NCBI GenBank assembly: GCA_010015675.1
Contig: ML976986.1
Span: 407,671-471,670, forward strand
DNA: 64,000 bases
Direction of reading: 5' to 3'
Source of the DNA: Byssothecium circinans
Taxonomy: Eukaryota > Ascomycota > Dothideomycetes > Pleosporales > Massarinaceae
A model generated the notes under the pieces. It did no database searches. It was not told the DNA's origin and saw only the letters and a program-made list of their open reading frames with translations. Of this stretch, positions 32,697-43,169 are shown in pieces. Each line of letters begins with the position of its first letter. Positions within the stretch are counted from its first letter, which is position 1. A program made the position numbers and the translations under genes.

Positions 32697-34900
32697 TTAG
32701 ATGACGGTGCCCTTCTGCCTATGGTCCTTAATCCTGATGTCTCGCCACGCAATTACCGCGAAGAGGCCAAGGACCAGTACTGAAGTAGAAGCAATGCAGA
32801 GGTACCTTTGACCGTCTCCATACGCCTTCTCGATGGCGAGCCTGGCCGGTGAGCCCTTCGGGTAACTGAGTTGCTGCGGGAGACTGTTGACGATCTTATC
32901 AAAGTCATGCATCACCTCTTGCGGCAGGTATCTCCTCAGACGGTCTGGGAAAACAGAAGTCCAGATCGATACTGCAATTGTGCTTCCGATTCCACCCATT
33001 ACACTGGTGATCATGAGTTCGACGGCGAGGACAATGGCGACGAACTGATGGTCGACAGCGGACATGGCGGCAATCTGCTCGGTGATGGTGCAAGCTCCCC
33101 CAGCGCAGGCGATGAAGACCTGACACATGATGATGTAGCCAATATTCTGGTCAGGCCCACGGAAATGAATCATGAGGCCGTTTGCCAGAATGGTGAGGGG
33201 AACGCCGAAGTATAGAGCGATCCACTTGAACCGACCGGTCTTTCGAAGAGCGACACCGACGATGAGAGAAAAGATACATGACCCACATGTGTAGATGCTA
33301 CACACGTAGGTTGCCTCTGTGACCGATAGGCCGCTATGATGGTATCACGTCAGCACTCATACATTGAGTATTGGAGTCTTGGGCTGCACAATGCTTACCC
33401 GACGACTTGCAAAAATGAAAAGAATTGGCCGCTCCAAGTAAAGAAGCTAATGAACAGTACACCAGCGAGTACGTTGGCTCCTATGATGGTTCGATTTCGG
33501 ACAAGCTTGTACGGAATGAAAGTGACCGGCGCAAAGTATTTCTCGAACACGACGAATCTGGACGAAAAGTCAGCATTGTCGTCGACTCAATACTGTGTAT
33601 CGCAAGTACGTACCCAATCGACATTAGTCCGCCAATTATGAAGAAAGCGATGATCATAGGTGAATGCCATTGCTCGAGAAACGTGGACCATAGACTGAAG
33701 GGCAGGAGAGTAAAAACGAGACCTCCTGCGGCTAGGAAAACGCCAATGGCGTCGAATTCGATTACTATAAGAAGAATCAGCAGGTATTCCACGACCATCG
33801 AAGCATTTGGAGCAACCCACTGTATACATGTCAGCTCGTTGTTTCGTGGTTGATATAATAAACTCACCTGTTATAGTACACGGACTGTAGAAGCGTACGG
33901 CCATTATTCCTTGGTTGAATGATGCCGCGTTTGAGGGCGCTCATATAGTTCAAAATGAGGATCCAGAATATGGGCATGGAGGCTACAATGGTGACGATGG
34001 CTTGAAGTGGAGTTGCATGTTAGTCAAGCTCATCTGCAAGTGAGGCGTGAAGTAGAGGTACGTACCAAAGATACCATACGCCCATCTCCATCCCGGCCCA
34101 TTCAGGAAAGCCGTTGCTACGGGGCCAGCAGCCCAGATGGTGATTACAGCTGGGCTGTTGATGAATGCGAACATGAAGCCACGGTTCTGCAGTGAGGTTG
34201 TATCGGCGACGATGAGGGAAAGGCTATAGCTCATTGAGTTGTATCCCAACCAATAGACTATATTGTGAATGACTTAGTTAGCACGTGTTTGGGCTGGTGT
34301 GTCGAGCCTGGGTATACGCACAGATCTGCGACGCCGCGTATATCTGCACATTCGTACAACACGCCATCATGACCAGGCCGAGGATGAGCAAGAAAATGGA
34401 CAAAGCAAAGCCATGGGGTCTGCCGACGACGTCCATCATCTTTGCCAAGGGTAGCTTGAAGATGCCACCAATGAGACCGGACATGACATCGATATACGGT
34501 GTCATAGAATGCATTTCGAACGCCGAGGTGATATATGGCTTAAACGAGCTGCCGAAGCCTTGGTGAAGGGAGTCGACAAACATAAGGAGCCTGAAAACAG
34601 ACGAGGTTAGCAGTGCTCAATCAGAGGCAGATGTGTCCCGCTTATCACTCACCACATGAAAGCATATACCACCATGAGCTGCTTGCGAGTCCAGAACTGT
34701 GTCGCAGCCTCAATGGCCCTCACGCCCTCTTGAGCGGCAGGCGTGAAGTCGTCACTGTTGCCATGATGGTCCAAGGAGCTCTTGACAACACTGGCCGATG
34801 GACTACCTGCCTCTGCTGCCTTTGGGATGTCGGCATGCTCGTCCGAGAAGACGTTGACGACGGGCACCTTGAGAGGGCCAGAAAGGAACGGATTGCGCAT
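32697..34900 (-). CDS. MFS siderophore-iron transporter (ARN/Mir family)
   Basis: Seven minus-strand exons: 34900-34653, 34590-34322, 34257-34066, 34000-33882 (end uncertain), 33819-33614, 33557-33399, 33333-32697; about 609 residues and 14 membrane segments, the usual size. It imports Fe(III)-siderophores at the plasma or vesicle membrane by proton symport. Recognised family features: FWTRKQLMVVYAFMW before TM1, LPLAKMMDVVGRPHGF (loop 2-3), WYLGYN-like motif at TM4, GRTLLQSVYYN and EFDAIGVFLAAGGLVFTLLP, ERKYF-type VVFEKYFAPVTFIPYKL, and FTWSGQFFSFLQVV. At the exon 4/5 junction the best donor (gtgagt at 33867) gives the wrong phase for every acceptor. Using gtgtac at 33881 keeps the frame but inserts residues not expected in the family. 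So the gene is either spliced unusually or carries a small lesion. Confidence 0.8.
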
Positions 34901-35792
34901 GGCTGACGGCAGTTCCCAAGCGTGGTCTGTGAAAGATGTGGAGTCGATGGGTTGAGAGGTTGGAAAAGGAAAGGCGGAGAAGAGACAAAAGTTGTGTTGT
35001 GGGTAGCGAAAATATTACACCAGCGTAAAGAAGGAAGGTGCAGGTGAAGGTGAAAGTGAACGGGATATTACAAACGAACAGGATCACACCGGGGTAACAG
35101 CCCGCCCATACAACAGCGACCTCGCAATGAGCTGTGTCTCCGAATTGCTACTTCACAAATTTCGGCATGTGCACAGGCGGTGAGTAGCAAGGACTAAGGT
35201 ATCATGTTCCGCTGACACCTTCTAGGTGCAGCACAATTCACATATAATTACGTGGCTAGTACCTTGATGGTAGTACTGGCCGTGACGTAGGTCAAAGCCC
35301 GGTCGTGATCCGGTGCCTCCATCCACTCTTTGCCTTCGCTGCCATCTCTTCGCAGAAACTCAGTCTATCCTGCCAATCAGATGAAGAGGATACGTTTGAG
35401 ACCGCTCGTGGCATGGCGATCTTGTATTCCATTAGCTGTACGCTCCATCGCGAGTGTCGGAGCTCAGACTGTCACACATCCTCACGGTGGCGGGTGACCT
35501 ACGGTAAACGGTGAGCAGGCGTTTGCCGCTATCTCGAAGATCTGATTAGCTTTACATGTAGGTCCGGAATATCTCGAAAAGACCTTGGTAGCTTGATGAA
35601 ATGTAGAGCTAACATTGAATCACCTTAGAGCCAATGCTCAACCACCCCTCCTAGTCTCGTACGTGATCACTCACACACCGTTGGTGTCGTCCGCACCCTC
35701 TAAATCTAGTACACGTAGCACTTCAAGCTCTCCGTTCGATCATTGAAGTTTACACCACCGAATACCGACTTCAAATTGAACGCAAACGCCGA
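34901..35792. other. promoter region of the siderophore transporter
   Basis: No gene supported. GATA sequences occur (for example within aggatacg near 35387), but I cannot claim a functional GATA-type iron-repressor site by eye. Confidence 0.35.
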
Positions 35793-35957
35793 ATGTGTGG
35801 TACTAACTTGATCGCCCTTGCAGTCCTTCTTACTATCACAAACGCATCAGCCGTGGACTGCCATCATTCTGCTGATGTTGTCAAGGCACAGCAGGAGAAA
35901 AATCTACTCACGAGTAGAAAGTACAACCCCATGTACGGCCGAGTTGGCGCAGTTTGA
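35793..35957 (+). CDS. Putative short secreted peptide ORF
   Basis: A 54-codon ATG-started frame begins MCGTNLIALAVLLTITNASA, which reads as a signal peptide with an AxA-type cleavage site, followed by VDCHHSADVVKAQQEKN and a basic end. One mature cysteine. No intron that keeps the frame was found, apart from a 32-nt one that is too short. It is transcribed toward the small secreted protein gene on the other strand, 104 bp away. It could be the first exon of a longer gene, or chance. Confidence 0.3.
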   Translation: MCGTNLIALAVLLTITNASAVDCHHSADVVKAQQEKNLLTSRKYNPMYGRVGAV

Positions 35958-36061
35958 CCGATGAAAGAAAGCGCGTTTCCCTGGATGCCGGTTATTCGAA
36001 CCAGTAGATGAATGGGGCCAGAAATGCATCTGGATATGAGACGTAGATACGTACGGCATAT

Positions 36062-36437
36062 TCAAGCACGGAGCGTTCGACATGGACATGGAAACTAAAT
36101 CATGCTTCATTACAAAACACCCAGGTTAGCAGAAAACACCGAGATCAACGCCTGCTCCGACTGGGGTTCGCACTTACCTCGTCCATGTAGTAGTACCAGC
36201 GTCCTCTGTACTTCTCGTGTTGGAATAACATGAGCTAGATGCTCGTTATCTATCAATACTATATTGAATCGAATGGAATGACTGTACCATAGCCGGGCAC
36301 TCATACTGGCTCTTGCTGCAACCGCTGGCGTTGTCGGAGCCTTTATCGACGCCAGCCACAAGTGGTGCCCCAGGAGGAGGGATGGCAGCGCCTAGGATGG
36401 TTGTGGTGAGGATGCAGATCAAAAGTAGGAGATGCAT
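36062..36437 (-). CDS. Small secreted cysteine-containing protein, effector-like
   Basis: Three exons: 36437-36288, 36234-36178, 36094-36062, giving 79 residues. A clear signal peptide (MHLLLLICILTTTILGAAIP) precedes a short mature chain with four cysteines: SGCSKSQYECPAM, then LMLFQHEKYRGRWYYYMDE, and a terminal FPCPCRTLRA. Donors gtacag and gtaagt, acceptors catctag and gatttag, and the branch site gctaac are good, and all phases are 0. Size, signal peptide and even cysteine number fit the small secreted protein class of plant-associated fungi. No homologue is recognised, and the function is unknown. The gene was not visible as a single ORF. Confidence 0.55.
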
Positions 36438-37725
36438 GGTTATTGGCAGTGAACCTGAGTGTTGAACTCTTACCAGGAAATATGGCAGAAGCTAGAGAAA
36501 CTCGAGGTGCTGTTTAGGACGACGGTTGAAGGTGGAGGATTTTGGAGGATTTGGAGGGATTCGAGGAGTTATATAGGAAGACGTAAGTGTTTGGAGAAGC
36601 TTATAGTCACTGAAGACAATCCATGGGAAGTGACCAACTCTGTATATTGACATGCGCATCCCTCGATGCATCATAACGCTGTCACCCATTGCTCAAATAT
36701 GCGCTTATTTCACAGCCCCCAGCGAGGACATGATGGGTGGTCTGCAACATGGAACGGGGGAGACAGAGACTTTCCGTTGGGGAAGATTTCGACAACGTAT
36801 AGGTATCTTCCATAGTCAGTGACATTGCAAGGAGAGATGTGAAGTGGTAAAAGCGAAAGAAAGGCTTACTAGTTCGCTCGCTGCACTCAGACTAGGCCGA
36901 AGTAGCTTGGAGATTGGGTTGACCAACTGCAGATCCGATGACTGCGAGGCGGCGTTGTGCTATGCTGACTATGCCCATGCTGACGAAGACGACAACTCAT
37001 ATATTGTACGAGTTGGCAAAGATATGAGATTATTGAACGAGTTTGAAGATAGAGATGCGAAGTTCAAACCATACCGAAAGTGTGACAGAATACCGCTTTA
37101 GAACGGGACTTGGGAGATGAAGATATCAGAGTCAAGAGAGCAGAAAATTAAGAAGGGAAAGTGTAAGAACAGTGAACTCGTTGAACTAAGAATGCATTGA
37201 AGCTTAAGAATGTCCGAGGTTGCTGTCACGACGCCAGGCGTCCACGGGTAGGAACGAACATGACAGATACGAAGCCATATCTATCTGAGCTTAGCTGCTA
37301 TTCATGATGGACCTTCTATCGTGAGAAAGAACGATGAAAATGAGGATTTGACGCCACTTACTTCGATCGCTTAATATAAACTTTGCGTGAGCCAAAAGCT
37401 TTTCATCTCCAGCTGCGCCAAGGTCCTGAGTTGGGATCTTTTGGGTATCTGGTAAAAGAACCTCAGAGCGAATCGATCAGCCATGAATGAGGGCGACGAG
37501 CGGTAGTGTCTTTAACGCTTGCTCGCCTGGTTTTTTCTTGTCTTACTTCGCCCACGTGTGCCTTCCGCCCCCATCATACACCGACGCAGATCACAAGAAA
37601 TCCATGCCAACGCCGCACATAGTTTGCAGCACATTGGCTTCACAGTGCAACACAATAGCTTTCAAGAAACACGTTGCCCAAGCATATCGTCAATCATACA
37701 GCCGTTCACAATTCCAAAAATCCGC
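36438..37725. other. intergenic; one orphan open frame without ATG
   Basis: Contains an 85-codon plus-strand frame (36844-37101) with CRSDDCEAALCYADYA but no ATG. It could be a second exon, but no upstream exon with the right phase was found, so it is not called. Otherwise empty. Confidence 0.4.
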
Positions 37726-39945
37726 TCAAAGCTTAACGCCCCAAATACCCTTGCCACCACAAACACCGAGCCACTCGCCGCCGGACCCTGTCAACGCACT
37801 CTGCGGCGCCCAACTTATATTCCCAACTTCGTACTCGCATCTCCAGCTCGCGTACGGTCCTTTTTGTCCCATTGTGCCCCCAGTGCCTTGAGCTCCCGAT
37901 CCACCGTTTGCGGGATGTGCGCTTGCTGGTGTTGGGGGTTGCGCGGCAAGGTCACCGTTGATAACAGCGCCATTTTGCGAGTGTAGAAGGTCCCATATGA
38001 GCACGAGGGAGTCGTCACCACCAGAAGCGAGCATGCCTCTCCGCGAAGGGTTCCATTCTATTGAGTTGAGTGGCGCAGAGTGGCCGCGGAGCTCAAGCAG
38101 AGCTTGCCCGGGTTGTCGGACATCAAGTATGCGGATGAGATTCGAGTCGGCGGCGAAAGTGGCTAGGAGGTGGGAGTCGTGAGGCGATGCGGAGAGACGG
38201 AGGAGGGGTGGCGCGTAGGACATGGTTTGCTGTGCTTTAGTCGGCGACATGCGACCGCTGGGGGAGCCTTCAGTGAAATCAGTAAAATGACAGGTCAAGT
38301 TGGATAGCAATTTCCCACCTTTCTCACCACCGGGAAGCTTCTCTGAGGGCTCGTATATGATTGTGCTATGCTCCAAGCTCCGGAGATCGAACATGCGCAC
38401 ACTGCCGTCTGCACCACAGCTTACAAAGACATCCACGCTCCCTGCGCAGAACCGTACATCGAAAACTTCCTTGTCATGCGCTATCAGCTGAGTCTTCGCA
38501 GTCAATGTAGGGATGTCCCATATTGTACATGTGGTGTCTATGCTGGATGTTATAATGAGCTTTGGAGACATGGTGTTCCAATCGAGAGAGGTGAGCGGCG
38601 CAGTGTGTTCGGGCGTCTTTGAATTGGAGAGGAGAGCAAGGGGTGTAAGTTTTTGGGGCGGCGGGTCTCGTGTATTGACTGATGAGGTTCTCGTTATCGT
38701 GTTACTCGCGGTAGAGCTAGTTGGTTGAGGAAGAGACCATAACCGCAAATGGTCGCCTGAGGTTGCAAGGAGATCGGTACTCTGTTTCTGTGATGAAGGC
38801 GGCTCCCATAGTATCCGCGTGACAGGGTAGGAGCATGTGGCTTCGGCGACGCGTGTGTACTCGAGGCCATATTGCGGAGCTCCTGGCGAGGAGACTTCTT
38901 GAGGAGTCAGATGGGTATCAAGGATTTGTATCTAGTTTGTGTCAGCGAATTGAGCCAGCGCAAAGCTCTACGGGCGGCATACGAAATTATGAGTGTCTTC
39001 TAGGAAGCTGCCTACGGCCATCTTGCCTGCGCTATTGCCGCCTGGTACGTTCCATTTGCACCAATCGAAAGCATATGCCGGCCAAGGTGTGATGTAGTTG
39101 CTGTTAGAAGGTACGCGGTCCGCTTCATTGAAGAAGCCGCCAGGTCCCATGGCATCCTCGTTCATGCTCGAGAGCGCCCGTGGTCTGATGTCGGCCAGAC
39201 CCAGAGGAGAGTTCGAAGCCGCGCCCGAAGGAGTCGTAGGGTAGTATTTCTGGGGAGGCGGTGCAGCAGCGTATTTTGAGTTTTCGGGCGTGTTGGAAAA
39301 GGGAATGTACTTCTGGTCGGGGCCCAAACCGGCCGGACTGGAGCGTGAATAGGAATGCGAGGAGGGTTGTGGTTGGGTCTGAGACTGGTTGGTGTTGGAC
39401 CGCGTAGGGAGGGTATATTGTTGTGCATTCGTGTTTATTTGGGGTACGGCGGAAGGCGCCGTGTATGCCGTGGAGGGTGCGGGTCGCTGCTGCTGCTGTG
39501 CACCTTGACCTGGCTGAAGGCTGCCGGGGAGAGGGGCGGCGCTGTATTGAGCGCTCTGGGGCGCAGACTGGAGCAGATTGATGTTAGGCGCATTTGCAGC
39601 CGAATAAGGGTCGGATTGCGAGGTGTGATGGCCCATAGTCGTGGACAGCGTGGGGGGTCGTCGGTCGAACGATGTATTCTGTTGCTGCGATGCGTGAGGG
39701 GGTGGGAGTCCGGACGAGGCTGGAGGCGCTGTCTGCCCGCCAGCATGTGCAGAGTGAGCGCCTACAGGGGATTGTAGACCCGCACTCTGGGGCATGAATG
39801 CGTCGGTGCCGGCCGCCGTCGTTCCTGATGTCGCGACACGCAGGTTGCCCGTCGGGGCGCCAATTGAAAGCGCTTGGGCAGCGCTCCCCAAAGCCGCCGC
39901 GGGAGTGAAGTTGGCATTCTGGTGGGGATTCCCGTGGAACGGCAT
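37726..39945 (-). CDS. WD40 protein of the DCAF7/HAN11/TTG1 family
   Basis: Exons 39945-38983 and 38931-37726 (donor gtatgc, acceptor actag) give 722 residues. Members of this family are WD40 scaffolds: DCAF7 binds DYRK kinases and CUL4-DDB1, and plant TTG1 binds transcription factors. The diagnostic segment YAFDWCKWNVPG...GKMAVGSFLEDTHNF/IQILD spans the intron, followed by VTRILWEPPS, LDWNTMSPKLIITSSIDTTC with TIWDI, FVSCGADGSVRMFDLR, LAADSN-like repeat, LNSIEWNPSRRGMLASGGDD, and a final NISWAP repeat. The N-terminal 300 residues are a Gln/Pro/Ser-rich disordered extension absent from animal DCAF7. The start at 39945 is the only ATG in reach. It diverges from the PPAT gene, with 187 bp between starts. 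Confidence 0.9.
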
Positions 39946-40132
39946 GTTGTCGTATGAGCAGACAGCCGGCGCGGCACGAAATCGTATCAATCTAGAGGGA
40001 TCGCAGAGAGTTTGGGTGTTGGGTGAGCAGCAGCCGGCCTCGATGGTTGGGTTGATATCTTGGCGTATTTGACCAGCCCCGCGTATCCTAAGTTCTAACG
40101 ATCATTTCACTTCACTCTTTGTTGACCGACCT
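39946..40132. promoter_or_regulatory. compact bidirectional promoter
   Basis: Only 187 bp separate the start codons of the WD40 and phosphopantetheine adenylyltransferase genes, so both promoters and leaders must share it. If translation of the latter starts at the second ATG (40220), the gap is 274 bp. Confidence 0.5.
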
Positions 40133-41455
40133 ATGATACACGCTGGCGCACAAAATCTCACCTTCAATACGCAGATCAGATCCTACTCACGCCTGCAAGC
40201 TTTCGTACGACTCCCTGTCATGCCACCCTCTCAAAAACCACCCCATCGCGCGCTCTTACTGCTTCCGCCGGCCCCATCACCCCCGAGTTATGCGTCGTTG
40301 AAAACAGCGTTCGGCCCGCCGCTCACCACCGTACTGAAGGAACTTGCGCGGGGACCTCAAAGAGCACAGGAGCGCGTGATTCTAGACATCGCTCTGTGCT
40401 GTCCCCACCTCTACGGCCAGCTCGACGCACCGCGGGGCCCTCTGTATGCGACCGCACAAAGCCTTGTGGCGGGACTTTACAAGCTCATCTGCATCATTGC
40501 CGCCAAAAACTCCATCGACACTGAAGATGCATACAGTGTCGATGCGCGCATCATTCTTGTGGGCTATCTGCGCAATGGGAAGTTGAACCAGCTATCCAAG
40601 GCCGTTCACCCCGAACAGGAAATGCAGGGCCCCGCAATCGATTTGCACACGCTTGCAACCAGCCCCAGGTCTTGGGACGTCGTCTATTCTGTGGAATGCG
40701 AAGAAGGAGAAGCTCTTCTCCAGAACTTTGAATCAATTTCTCGGACGACTCACAATGTCCAAAAAGTTCGAGGCGGTATTGTATCTGTCGATGCTTCTCT
40801 CCCAGCAAAAACATCCTCGGAAGCCACGAAAGAAACAATCAACCACGTTTCGGTGGCGGTGGGCGGCACTTTTGACCATCTTCATACCGGCCACAAGCTA
40901 CTACTGACCATGTTCGCCTTTGTTCTAGGAAGAAGAAGCCCAACAAGCGATCATAAATCAAGTACACTCACCATTGGCATCACAGGCGATGCTCTCCTGA
41001 AGAACAAGAAATTTGCCGAGTATCTGGAAAGTTGGGACGACCGCCAACGCTTCACGCATGAATTCCTCTCGTCTATCGTGTATTTCGGGTCCATTGAAGA
41101 TGAGAGAATACGCATTGATAAGTTGAACGAACCAGGCCCGAACGGGCGCGCCGTGCATGTCACTTATCCCACCGGCTTGGTGGTCAAGTATGTGGAAATT
41201 CAAGACCCCTTTGGACCGACCATCACGGACGAGTCGATCTCTGCCTTGGTCATCTCGCTGGAGACGCGAAGCGGAGGCAAGGCTGTCAACGATAAACGCA
41301 CCGAGAAAGGCTGGGGCTCGCTTGAGGTCTTCGAAGTGGATGTGCTCGATGCGAGTGAAGAGGAGAGCGTGGATGCGACTTTCCAGAGTAAGTTGAGCAG
41401 CACGGAGATGCGCAGAGCACGAAGTGAACGAGCCGACACCAAGGCTGGTGGTTGA
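40133..41455 (+). CDS. CAB4: Phosphopantetheine adenylyltransferase (CoA synthesis)
   Basis: Single exon of 440 residues. It converts 4'-phosphopantetheine and ATP to dephospho-CoA, the fourth step of CoA synthesis, in the cytosol. The nucleotidyltransferase core begins at about residue 243 with VAVGGTFDHLHTGHKLLLT, containing the T/HxGH-type ATP-binding motif. It is followed by LTIGITGDALLKNKKFAEYL, DDRQRFTHEFL and VVKYVEIQDPFGPTITDESI, and ends in KLSSTEMRRA, matching the SS-T-xxR motif that binds ATP phosphates. The N-terminal 240 residues are the fungal extension (RALLLLPPAPSPPSYASLK...). The ATG at 40220 (MPPSQKPPHRALLLL) may be the true start because family resemblance begins there. Confidence 0.9.
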   Translation: MIHAGAQNLTFNTQIRSYSRLQAFVRLPVMPPSQKPPHRALLLLPPAPSPPSYASLKTAFGPPLTTVLKELARGPQRAQERVILDIALCCPHLYGQLDAPRGPLYATAQSLVAGLYKLICIIAAKNSIDTEDAYSVDARIILVGYLRNGKLNQLSKAVHPEQEMQGPAIDLHTLATSPRSWDVVYSVECEEGEALLQNFESISRTTHNVQKVRGGIVSVDASLPAKTSSEATKETINHVSVAVGGTFDHLHTGHKLLLTMFAFVLGRRSPTSDHKSSTLTIGITGDALLKNKKFAEYLESWDDRQRFTHEFLSSIVYFGSIEDERIRIDKLNEPGPNGRAVHVTYPTGLVVKYVEIQDPFGPTITDESISALVISLETRSGGKAVNDKRTEKGWGSLEVFEVDVLDASEEESVDATFQSKLSSTEMRRARSERADTKAGG

Positions 41456-43169
41456 TGCATTGGAAACCTGTACAACAAGATGCACATCCTTTCTTCCCGT
41501 TATCATGACCCTGGCGATGACCAGTCACTTTCCATCCATGTCTCTGGTTCTGGGTACACTATCCAGTCAACAATCGCCGACGCATTCAACGATGTCGACA
41601 TGGCGATATCACGGAGTCACTTTGCAGTAGCATGTGAGGTGTCGATGAGAGGCGTGTTTCTGTGCGACCAAATCGAAGGTAGATGGCACAACATGCTAGC
41701 AAACACATGGGTATATCACGTTCTTCAGCCCAACACAGGAGCTCCGCATAATGGAAAGACATGTGGCAATGGTAGTGCTTAGTTCACAAGTATTGCATAA
41801 CTCGTAATACGGTTCAATGTTTTTCCACGTGTCCACGCAGATGCCTCGAGCTGGAACCGCTGCCGCTGCCGTAACATGAATCGTGCCTTCTCCTCTCGCT
41901 CTTTCCACAGCTTGAGTCATCATCACCACGGCAGGAACGACCCGAGGGCAGGCTTCGTCAACATTTGGATCCATCATATCTCACTCCTCACCCCAAGTCC
42001 TCCATCTTCCTCCTCTTCAATTCATCGAGCCTGCACTGCTTGAGTCGTTCTTGAGTCGTTCTCTCGACGTGACGTGCATATTCTTGGTATGGCTGCAGGT
42101 ACATACATGGCTAGCAAGCCATCACCACTCTCGTACGGACATCTAGAGTGAGCAGTCAGACCATGTCACACTTACGGGCTCCAGGCACATGTATGAGTCC
42201 CGTTCTCAGCGCGCATGACTGCATGCAGGTCGTGACCGTCTCCGCTGACAGGAAAGCGACAGTGGGCTGCACACGGATTACTGAAACATGCAGCAATCAG
42301 CGCCAACGCGGGTTTACAGTACGCTTCGATGTGCTCATCCCGTCGACTCTAGGGTTGTGGGTTTTGGGAATGGGGTCAGCTGTTCTGAGGTCGGATGATG
42401 CGCAGTAATCTGTTCGGTTCTATTCCCATCCCGCGCGCTTGAAATCTGGTCTTCAACCGCAACCCCTCGAGTATGCCACTGTTCCATCTCTTCACCACGC
42501 CTTGCGCTCGGTGTCGTCACCAGCTCCCGTTCAGAGCGCTGGTCGAGAGCACGGCAGATGAGAAACACCTTTTCGTCGTCGATTGGCGTCCTCGTAGCTG
42601 CATTGCTTCGCTGGCAGGTGGGGCATGGTCACACACCCCGCGCTCCCATACGCTGCACTCTCTACAACCAAAAGATCCGTCCTTCGGTGCGGGAGGAACC
42701 TTGCTACCCGAGCCCACGCATATAGACGCGCATGAAAAGTCTGTCAGGTGATGTCTGGGCCTTCTGATAGGCTTGCTTTCGTTGTTTTGTGGGCCTGCTT
42801 GTGGTGAGGAGCAGGGTCTGCCGGCCAAAACCGTGTCCAATCCACCACTACACCTCAATCCACGTTTAGCAGACCGCTGAACGAAAGGTCATGCAGCAGC
42901 ACCTTTCCTCTTACTGTGCCCCTCGGCGCTTCCATGTCCACAGAACGAATTCGAAGACCTCCGGAACCCGCCTTGACCACGTCTCTGGCCGAGCAACGAC
43001 GCTATCACTGTGATCTACCTTCCGTCACTGCTGTGCCTACACCGACTGCCTTGTCAGTCCTTCCCCTGGCATATTTCAGCTGCCAATCTACGCCTCTGCA
43101 GCCTTCAAACCGCCGTTTCCACCCTCGTGCCGCCATTCAACCGGCGAGGAATGGTCACACTGTCTGACA
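41456..43169. other. 1.7-kb gap, no gene supported
   Basis: Short open frames only. The last 250 bases are pyrimidine-rich and precede the F-box gene, consistent with its promoter and leader. Confidence 0.4.

Noticed and set aside
35980..36000. ggttattcgaacca as a tRNA B-box
   Set aside because: No matching A-box or cloverleaf could be drawn around it. No tRNA gene is supported anywhere in the window.
36844..37101. 85-codon plus-strand frame with cysteines
   Set aside because: No ATG, and no upstream exon gave the needed phase.
42517..42858. 113-codon minus-strand frame
   Set aside because: No recognisable features, and it is overlapped by plus-strand frames.
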